A DNA stretch of 64,000 nt, taken from NCBI GenBank assembly GCA_963924555.1, contig OZ004583.1, forward strand, positions 7,020,582 through 7,084,581, read 5' to 3'. The first letter of the stretch is position 1. Every line of letters starts with the position of its first letter. Below the pieces are notes generated by a model that saw only the letters and a list, made by a program, of their open reading frames with translations, was not told the origin of the DNA and searched no databases. Shown here piece by piece: positions 56,158-64,000 of the stretch. A program made the translations under genes and the position numbers. The stretch comes from Crambe crambe (taxonomy: Eukaryota; Porifera; Demospongiae; Poecilosclerida; Crambeidae).

Positions 56158-58672
56158 ATGTTAATTGGAACTCAAAAGAAGTGCTACTTAATATATTCCA
56201 CTTCACTGCAAACTCATTATGCATTCATGTGCTACTATGCTACGTATCACACAAAAAATGTGTCGACTTTCTTAATTACTTATACAGAAGATGATTGGAT
56301 GACAAATGAAGTCTATGCTGCAATTGTTAACTCTTTGAAATATCCAAACCATGAATCAAGCATTGCATTTACAAAAGCAAACAGGAAAAAATTGTTTAAA
56401 GGGGGATGCTCTTCCTTTCCTTTCTATATGATTGGGCAGAAAAACAACAAGGATGTGCTATACCGTATAATTTATGCAAGAAATGAGAGCATAACTAAAA
56501 TAGCACTAACACATGAGGAGGCAAAGAAAGTAATACAAGAGTTGCATTGTAAAGATAATGAAGCATGTAAGCCAGGAGGCATTAACAGCCTTGTGAGTTT
56601 ATTCACAATGGAATATTACTATAAAGGGATCAGAATGTTAGTGAGTGATATTCTCTCAAAGTGTAAAGGTTCATGCAAAATGATGAAATGTTTAAAAACT
56701 ATGCCTATGCCTCCCAAGCCAATCAGAACCTCTTATGTTATGGAAGAAATTCAGTGTGATCTAATATATATTACTACAAATAAGGGGTTGCCTCATTCAC
56801 AAAGTCATGATTATAAGTATGTCCTTACTGTGAAAGATTGCTTCAGTAAATTTTGTTGGCTGATTCCACTGAAATCAAAAGAAGCACTGCCTATTTCTAA
56901 ACATTTAAAGTATATATTTGATGAATATGGAGCACCGAGATTCCTTCATACAGATAATGGGAAAGAGTTTTTAAATAGTAATATGAACGAATTGTGTGCA
57001 CAAAAAGGTATAACCATGAAAAAGGGACGCCCGTACCATCCATAATCCCAAGGTCAAGTAGAAAATCTTAACAGAAGAGTTTAATTAACTTTGGCCCATT
57101 ACTTGCTAAATTACAGAGAATCTGATCGAAGTGATATCTGGCCGTTTATCTTGAAGACTGTATCCAATCATATCAATAACACATGGCATCATACAATTCA
57201 AAATACTCCATTTAATGTCTTTATGGCAAGACAAGGTTCTGTTCAAACTCCATCACTGCCTGAAGACTTTTGTATCCCTGAAGACTACATGTACATGTTT
57301 GCATCTCCAGAGGATGATTTCTCATTGGAAATTGATTCAATTGAAAAACTAAAACTTCACACCAACTCCAATAATTTATCATATATCAGTGATAAAGAAA
57401 AGCTTGCTTTGGCTGAAAATTTTTCAATCAGTGTGAGACTTAAGGCTTATAATGCCACTGAAAAAATGATTTTTAAGAATCAAAGGGCTCGCATGAAGAA
57501 AATCATTATCCCTAAATTAAATAAAGGGGATGAAGTAATGTTCAGAAACCCTTTCCACGTGTCGTCCCTCTCAACAACCCTTAATGTGTGTGGTACAGTG
57601 AAAAAAGCACTAAGCCGAAATGTTTATGAAGTCGAGTTTGATGGAAGGAAAATTATGCTATTTGGATCTGAGCTGGTCCTACGGAATAAATCTGCTGCAA
57701 TATCACTTCCTCCAAAGTCTTCTAACAGTGAAGATAATCTGATATTATCCAAGTCATACTTATTACAACAGCTGACAGAATTTGTGGATAAGTTCCGAAG
57801 TAACAATGTTGATATTGATGACGAAACAAAAGGTTTTCAATCCACAATAGAGATTGAAGATGTGCTGAAAGAAGCCAATATAACTCTTAATGAAGCCACC
57901 TTGCAGACAGATCTACTCAATCTCTTTTACTTTTATTTGGATTGCCTGTTTCTTTCTAATATTGTGGGAGCACAGCACTCATCAATCAAGACACGTTGCA
58001 TGGAGTATGCTGTAGTCTGTGATCGTGCTTTCTGCCGATTTAACTTTTCATATAAAATTAGTGGTATCCACTTCTGGGAAGCTTTGAGGTCGAACTCGTT
58101 AGAGGCCTTTGCGGACTCCATAAAGGAAAATCAATGGCCAGTTCCAGCATTGCACACATGCAGTGAATGCATAAGCAATGGATGTCATCATGCTTGCTGC
58201 AGAAGATGGTATGTCAGAATAGGTCTTTCAAATGATCTCCTTCAAAAAGATGAAAAGGGTAGTCTCATTATAAGTGAGAGCATGCAAGCTGCATGTATGA
58301 GTGATTCAAGTGACTCATCAGACACCAAGAAAAATGAACCCGTCAAGAAAGAGCTGGAAAGATTGAAGAGGAAGAGAACCACCATTAGCTCTGAGACTGC
58401 CAAAGAGTTGAAAAAAATGAAGTGGAAATTGAAATATCAAGCTGCTTGTATGAGTGGCTCAAACACCAAATCCAACGAAAAAACAGAACCCACCAAAAAA
58501 GAAATAATTGAGCTTGAGAGATTGAAGAGGAAGAGAATCACCATCAGTTCTGAGCCTGCCAAAGAGATGAAAAAATTGAAGTGCAAAACAAAGTACAACG
58601 AGGATGACTCTCTATTAACAAATTTACACTTGCTAGCTTCTGTTGCTGTATCACCTACTATCATTGAAACTG
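56158..58672 (+). pseudogene. Retrovirus-type DD35E integrase exon of composite gene, two in-frame stops
   Basis: One long frame from ATG 56158. The N-terminal zinc-binding region is atypical (H130 ... CKDNEACKPGG ... CKGSC). The catalytic core has D201 (EEIQCDLIYI), D266 (FLHTDNGKEF) and E302 (GQVENLNR), an exact D-x35-E spacing. Two TAA stops in the same frame, at 57043-57045 and 57082-57084, bracket the glutamate. The C-terminal part (KLNKGDEVMF ... GTVKKAL ... VYEVEFDGRK) resembles the GPY/F chromodomain-like end of such integrases. After it follow about 300 residues with a Cys-rich patch and two Lys-rich direct repeats (ELERLKRKRTTISSE and ELERLKRKRITISSE), up to a phase-1 donor at 58673. 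Related to Ginger/KRBA2-type integrases. Confidence 0.75.
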
Positions 58673-58749
58673 GTAGGTAGCTAGCTACTTTATTTATGAG
58701 CTGGTATACATTTTGATTCTATGTGTACTGTTGATGCATTATAATGCAG

Positions 58750-60986
58750 AAAAAAGCATGCCAGATAAAGAAGTGATGGAAGTGACAATTTCGTCTACCA
58801 GCAAGAAAAACAAGGTAAAATTAATCATTGTGCTCATTAATTGATTTTTAATTAATTAAGCCATTTATTTTTCACGCAGTTACTGAACCTTAAATCAATC
58901 CCTGGTGGAATACGTAACAAAAATAACAATTGTTGGCTTATTTCTATAATACAAATGATAAATACAACCAACTTGCATCAATTACTCAGTGGTAAGTTTC
59001 ATAGTTATAGCTATTAGTATGTTATTCATTCTTCTTGATAACCAGGACTGAGGTGTACAAATGAGATCCAGAATCAGTACTGCCTCATTCAAAAGTCATT
59101 ACAACAAAAGAGACCAGTGGACATCAAGATCTTGAAGGTAAATAGCAAGATATATACACTTCAATGAAATTATTATATCAATCAATCTTTATGTGCATTT
59201 TCTCAGTATCACCTAGGAAAAGTTCGAGGATGCTTGGCTGCTGACACTCAACAGGATGCAGCTGAAGGACTATTGCATTTGATGAACAGTTTACTAGAAA
59301 ATTTACCAGTGAGTATCTAGCAATAGATAGCTATGTGTGTCTAAAATTTCACTATAATTATGTAGGAATCCAAGAAAGATGACATATGGACATTTAGCTA
59401 CTCCTCTCAAGTTTATTGCGGCTTATGCAAAAATAATGGAACTGGCAAGGTATATCTTAATTGGTGGGGTAATTTACCTCATAATCACTTAATTATGACA
59501 CTGACATGAGTTTGTCATCCACTTATTAATTTTTTTAAGATGCATATTAACATATTATAGTTCAGGGATGCTCAAACAATGAAGCTTTCCATTGCTTACT
59601 GTCATCTTGGAAGTAGTCGCTCAGAGATAAAATTGGATGACCTATTAATGTCAAGTCACGAAATTGGATGCATATCAAAGGCTCCAAAGGAGAGGTATAC
59701 CATTGCATTTGCAGTATGATGATGTCAATAATGATTATATGAATACATTCATTCCCAATAGATTATGTACTTACTGTAATAAAGCTGGTGAAGTCCACAT
59801 AACATCCAATGTGCTGTCAGCACCCAAATACCTATTTATTGGATGCAATCGTGAAGTGTTGCACAAAAGAATGTCAGGTCGTACAGCAAGACGATCAAGT
59901 AGACCTGTCATTTTGCAAAGGTGCAATTACATTGCAATTATATTCATCAATTAAAAATAATGATTAATTTATTTCAAATTTAGGAATATTCATATCAATA
60001 TACATGATGGAGATACCATTAACTACAAACTACATGCTTTCATTGTAAATTCATTAATGCTCTTACAGGGGCGCCGGAACCGGCCCGGCAGACCCGGCAG
60101 CTGCCGGACCAATATTGAAAAAAAAAATCAGTTACTAAAGACTAAAGTAATCTTATAATGTTGTAAATCTGAGCTAAGTCGCAGTGTCGCAGCTTGGATC
60201 CAGTTCTACAGTACAGCGCTTAATTCAGAGCGATCTCTAATTAACGCACACCAATTCGCTGCCACGCCCATAATGATTGAAAATAGGGCTGAAAAGAAAA
60301 GGAAAAAAAGGACAGTGGATTTAGCTAGCTAGCTAACTAAAAAATAAAAGCTTAGCTAAGCAGGCAAAATCATGCTTCTTAGGCCATAGCTACAGTGGAA
60401 TAAGTTACAACGTATATACCATTGGACAGGCACAATTGAACCATTTTTATGACTCTATAAACATTTTTACAAGAATAAAGCAGGACTTTAATGTAGAGTG
60501 GGGATGAGCACCGAATGATTAATCAGCATTGCAAAAAAAATTGTTTTCAGGCTTCAAATAATATGGCTTGCAATAAAATCTCTAGCTAACTCATGCATGG
60601 TTTTTGCCTGACCAATCAAAATTTGCTTCCTCCACCTCTGTCTTAAACTTATGCTTAGCTTCATGTATATAACATACTAGGTGCATCATGGGAGTACAGT
60701 ATCACATGGACATTGTAAGAAATAATTAAAAAATATAATTATAATAATTATAATGAATTCTCTGCATGCAGATAGTATGTATGCACTCTATCAGAATGAC
60801 ATTCTGGTCCATTTTAATGATGACCTAGTATGTCAAGTTGATATGGACACAATAGATACTGCTTATACCCACGTAAGTTCTAAATTAAGCTGATGCAGGT
60901 ACACTGCTATACTTCATATAATATAACTTTACTTCTGTAAACAGAGAAATGTGGTACTAATTCTGTACAAAACCTCACAAATCCCA
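58750..60986 (+). CDS. Ubiquitin-specific-protease-like (C19) domain exons of composite gene
   Basis: Exons 58750-58814, 58880-58991, 59046-59137, 59207-59308, 59366-59449, 59561-59920, 59984 to about 60065, 60772-60872, 60945-60986. The Cys box reads GGIRNKNNNCWLISIIQMI, matching the G-x-x-N-x-x-N-x-C pattern of USPs with the nucleophile Cys. The QQDAAEGLLHLMNSL box follows. A CxxC pair (LCTYCNKAGE) fits the USP zinc ribbon, and VHFNDDLVCQV ... LILYKT fits the C-terminal box. Two breaks are seen: a one-base frame change inside 59561-59920 (between SSHEIGC and LQYDDVNNDY), and loss of the expected catalytic-His box, where the exon from 59984 runs into transposon-like sequence at 60066. The domain is thus recognisable but may be inactive. 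It would act on ubiquitin or a related modifier. Confidence 0.7.
60066..60130. mobile_element. hAT-type terminus (CAGGGGCGCCGGAACCGG) inside the USP-like region
   Basis: CAGGGGCGCCGGAACCGGCC is a typical hAT end and interrupts the coding frame right after NSLMLL. The opposite terminus was not found before the next exon at 60772, so the extent of the insertion is unknown. Confidence 0.55.
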
Positions 60987-61039
60987 GTAAGTAGAGCTAT
61001 AATTTTTATATTAATTTTTAGTAACAATAAATTGTTCAG

Positions 61040-62841
61040 GTATATGCTTTGGAACCAGCTGATAAGCATAATCAGGTATGAATTGAATTAATTATGATTA
61101 GTATTATATACACAATACACATTATTTCTAGGTGTACAGAGGACTGAAGTTACCACAAAACCTCAAGGCAAGTTAATTATAAAGCAAATTTTATTTGATA
61201 ATTATTATAGAATAATATTGTTAGATCGGCAACCAAGCAGTAGTGTCTGAAAGGCTGAATTCTAGCTTGCAGTATCTTGATCCCAATCAATGGCTCAATG
61301 ATATAGTAATCATGATCATGATAGTTACCATTGTGCACTACTGTGTTATTATTCACAGATTATCAATGAATACTTCGAACTGATAGCCAGAAACAGTGAC
61401 AGTGTAAGTTAATCTCAGTCAATGGACAGATTCTCAAAATGTAATCTGTAATTCTCGAAATGTACAGATCGCAATTGCAAACTCATACTTTTCAACATCA
61501 CTCACTTATAAAGGGTGTAATGAAGCCAAAAAATATTGTCATGTGGTATATAGCTAATTAGATATTTTGGTGTAGTTATAACTATTATGAATCTAATCTC
61601 TAGAAAAATTTTTTTCAACAAAATGCAATACTTATACCATGGAACATTACTGATTCCCACTGGATGCTGATGGTAAAAGCTATTAGATATAATAATTTAT
61701 TATATCAGCTAATAATTATGATTAAGGTCATAAAACCAAAAGAGAAAGTAATTATGTGTTTGGATTCATGCCCCTCATATTATGATGAAATTGAGAATAT
61801 GCTATGGTGAGATAGCTATTAGCTGACATCTTGATGATTATAATAGTAATACTATCCATATATAGGCATTACATTGTTGAGTATGGGAGGGATATCCATT
61901 TCTCTATCAGCCAAGCCCAGTGGAAGAGAGTGAATTCACAGGTATTTCATTATTATAGCATTAAAGCAACATACCAAACATTTTTTTTTAGATGCCATTG
62001 CAGACAAATTCCAATGACTGTGGTGTATTTACATGCATAGTAAGAAAGCAAAATTGGTTGTAACTTATAAATAAAAAATAATCATTATTAAAAAGGCTGC
62101 TAGGTACATTGCATCTGAAAGTGACATAGCTTTTTGTCAGGTATGTATTAGTCAGCTATTATTAGCCAATTAATAGTTTATTTTACTTGAAGGCTGATAT
62201 TCCATATCTGAGAAGAGTAATGAAATTTGAGCTATCAAATATGGAACTTTTGCCGATGGAACAGTCACATAATAATGAAAGATCAAGTGCAGGTATACTG
62301 TCTTATTGTTGCTTCTTAAAAGTACTTGTATTTGTATTCGCATTCACTTGATTACTTGATCGTTTACTATAATAATCTGCTTTCACTTCCATGAAATTAA
62401 GCACCAGCAGAGACCTGATCACCCACTGGTTTTAAGATTTCAAAAGTTTTAGCAATAATGATCAAGGTATCAAGTGAATGCAAATAGAGTACTACAGCTA
62501 GCTACGTATTGTATAATTTAGGTATGAAAAACACACCTTCACACTGCCAGATGTAAATGAACAGGAAAAGGAGACTGCTAGTATGTATTTTTTATTGAAA
62601 CTGAATCAGATGTAAAAAATTTCATTCATGTACGTACGTAGATGAAACTTGTGCTGATGGCAAACAGAGTGATAAAGGAAACCGGCTGGATGATGATTAT
62701 CTACTTCCGGACTTTAGCGAACAGAGTAAAATTTGTTTAGTGGATAAGGATGACATTTTCACTTTCGACAGGAGGAGCATTGAAAAAATATGGATGGACT
62801 ATGTGAAATCATACAGTCATTCTTGTAAAAGGAAAGAGTGA
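61040..62841 (+). CDS. Ulp1/SENP-like (C48) cysteine protease exons of composite gene
   Basis: Continues the USP-like exons with short, mostly phase-0 exons: 61040-61075, 61132-61167 (GC donor), 61225-61305, 61359-61403, 61468-61545, 61604-61672, 61727-61806, 61866-61941, 61992-62039, 62096-62140, 62193-62292, then 62522-62579 and 62642-62841 (TGA). Recognisable parts: substrate-side motif QYLDPNQWLNDI, catalytic His in DSHWMLMVI, Asp in CLDSCPSYY, and Gln plus Cys in PLQTNSNDCGVFTC, which is the full C48 set in the usual order. No stop interrupts this part. The last two exons are joined with less certainty because a small inverted-repeat element (62,319-62,494) lies between them and phases disagree. 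Such proteases cleave SUMO- or ubiquitin-like modifiers and also occur in several large DNA transposons. Confidence 0.75.
62319..62494. mobile_element. MITE-like inverted repeat in composite gene
   Basis: AGTACTTGTATTTGTATTCG and TTCACTTGAT at the left pair with ATCAAGTGAATGCAAATAGA and GTACT at the right. It is non-coding, and its position explains the unclear splice join between the last exons. Confidence 0.6.
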
Positions 62842-63333
62842 GTGCTGCTAAGGAGATTTAGCACCTTATTACTATAGCAATACTTCTTATATCAAGAAAC
62901 GTGATCTTCCCCAGAAAATTTGTAAGAGCTGTGTTAAAGTCAAGAGAGGTACACAGTTAAAAATGGGGTGTCACTTTTACACCTTTTTTGGTGCTATAAT
63001 TGACATTAAGCCTAAGCACCACAGTGGGTGTAACATGCCACCTCATGGGTGTTAAGTTAAAGGTGTTCCAGAACACTAAAGCATGTTAATATAAACTAGA
63101 AAAGGAGTATCCAAAACACCTCAAGATAATGCTAAAATTAAGGTGCACCTGTGGTATGTACTGATAACATTCCTCCATATAACATCATTACCATGGAAAT
63201 ATGAAGGTATACAAGACAATAAGTAACATTGCAATGTTCAATAATAAGGTATGTACACAAAAGATAGAAATGACACATAATTATGTACATACATAAAAGA
63301 TAGAAGTTACACATATGTACGTAATGGCAATGT
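62842..63333. other. Region between convergent genes, no exon recognised
   Basis: Contains short repeated GGTGT/ACACC motifs around 62,960-63,170 and a direct repeat of TACATACATAAAAGATAGAA-like sequence near 63,250-63,310. No open frame of interest. Confidence 0.4.
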
Positions 63334-64000
63334 TCATTTCAAGTTAGTGATTAACTTTGAAGTTGGGAAAGGAACAGACTGACCATCTTTCAAATCGAAC
63401 ACAAAGTGTTGAAAAAAGATTAAAACTGGTGTTAAAGGTTTGGGATATACAATATCGAAGACATAGTAAGTCGCTATTAAGTCAATAATACTATCCTTGA
63501 ATGTTTTCGATTCGATGTAAATTTCTCCTTCGCAAGCAATTAAGTACTGCGATGTTACTGTCCCTGGTTTTCCAAATGCCACTATATAGGGGGCTTTCTG
63601 CCCGATGCTGGCAATCTTGCTATCAATATCAATGTCTGAGTCCTATATAATACAGAAAATATATAATTCTCAGCAAAACGTGAGCACGAGTGACAATACA
63701 CACCTCAATATTAACAATGAATGAGTAGCCTTTAGTTATCCCCCTCGTATGAAGTAGCTTCAATAGTATAGCCACTATCTTTGCACATCTGAAATCTGTT
63801 CACAATGAAACGTTTAAACATAAAAAATAGCTAGCTAATAATTATTGGAGCTTGCCTGGAATATCTACAATGCTTTCATCTTCATTTTTCTCCAGATCAT
63901 CAAGAAGATCTTTTATAATTCGCCTAGTTTGAGATTCAATTCTTGCAAACTTAATTATCTTCGCCTCCCATGTAGGCCAAGAATCCATCAAGGAATTGGC
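63334..64000 (-). CDS. 3' end of an uncharacterised gene (SAMD3-like C-terminal region)
   Basis: Minus-strand exons 64000-63856 (open at the window edge; LMDSWPTWEAKIIKFARIES), 63795-63704 (CAKIVAILLKLLHTRGIT) and 63642-63334, ending TAA after PFPTSKLITNLK. The phases join cleanly, giving about 181 residues. The first intron uses a GC donor (CCAG|GCAAGC). The motif TYYVFDIVYPKPLTPVLIFF resembles a C-terminal region common in unnamed animal proteins annotated as SAMD3-like; I recall this from general knowledge and it is not a verified match. Function unknown. It is convergent with the composite integrase/protease gene. Confidence 0.65.

Overview
The window is eukaryotic. Genes are split by short GT-AG introns (two GC-AG), the sequence is AT-rich with many TAGC-rich stretches, and mobile elements are dense. 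The gene content and texture suggest a demosponge of the Amphimedon type. The organism is an inference, because no diagnostic marker gene is present.

Layout. (1) About 1-21.3 kb and 35.4-38.5 kb hold a cluster of paralogous receptor-like genes. They have an Ig-like exon, three FN3-like domains, membrane segments, and a tail built from small repeated exons encoding paired tyrosine motifs (HYLPLD ... EYSxL). Copy A (minus, cut by the left edge), B (minus, 5'-truncated), B2 (tail fragment), C (minus, nearly complete but frameshifted) and D (minus, decayed) share this plan. Copy E (plus, 18.7-21.3 kb) is intact and is arranged head-to-head with C. It keeps the ectodomain plan but has one membrane helix and an unrelated tail with a YEEI motif. 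(2) 21.5-30.9 kb is a 15-exon KDM7/PHF8-type histone demethylase (PHD finger plus JmjC, all iron ligands present), with several foldback elements in its introns. Conserved-looking exons beyond its apparent stop leave the C-terminus open. (3) 39.8-41.1 kb is an internally deleted pogo-like DNA transposon with TA target duplication. (4) 41.4-54.2 kb is a satellite of about 43-bp monomers (about 10 kb in total), interrupted by a 2.7-kb hAT transposon with perfect 17-bp terminal repeats and a broken transposase. (5) 56.2-62.8 kb is an unusual plus-strand composite: a retrovirus-type DD35E integrase with two in-frame stops, then about 20 short exons encoding a ubiquitin-specific-protease-like domain and a Ulp1/SENP-like protease with its full catalytic set. 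(6) The right edge holds the 3' end of an unrecognised minus-strand gene.

Functionally, the intact host genes are receptor E and the KDM7 demethylase. Copy A is open as far as it can be seen. The rest records gene-family turnover (exon duplication, deletion, frameshift, Ig-exon homogenisation) and transposon activity. No rRNA, tRNA or CRISPR array was recognised.
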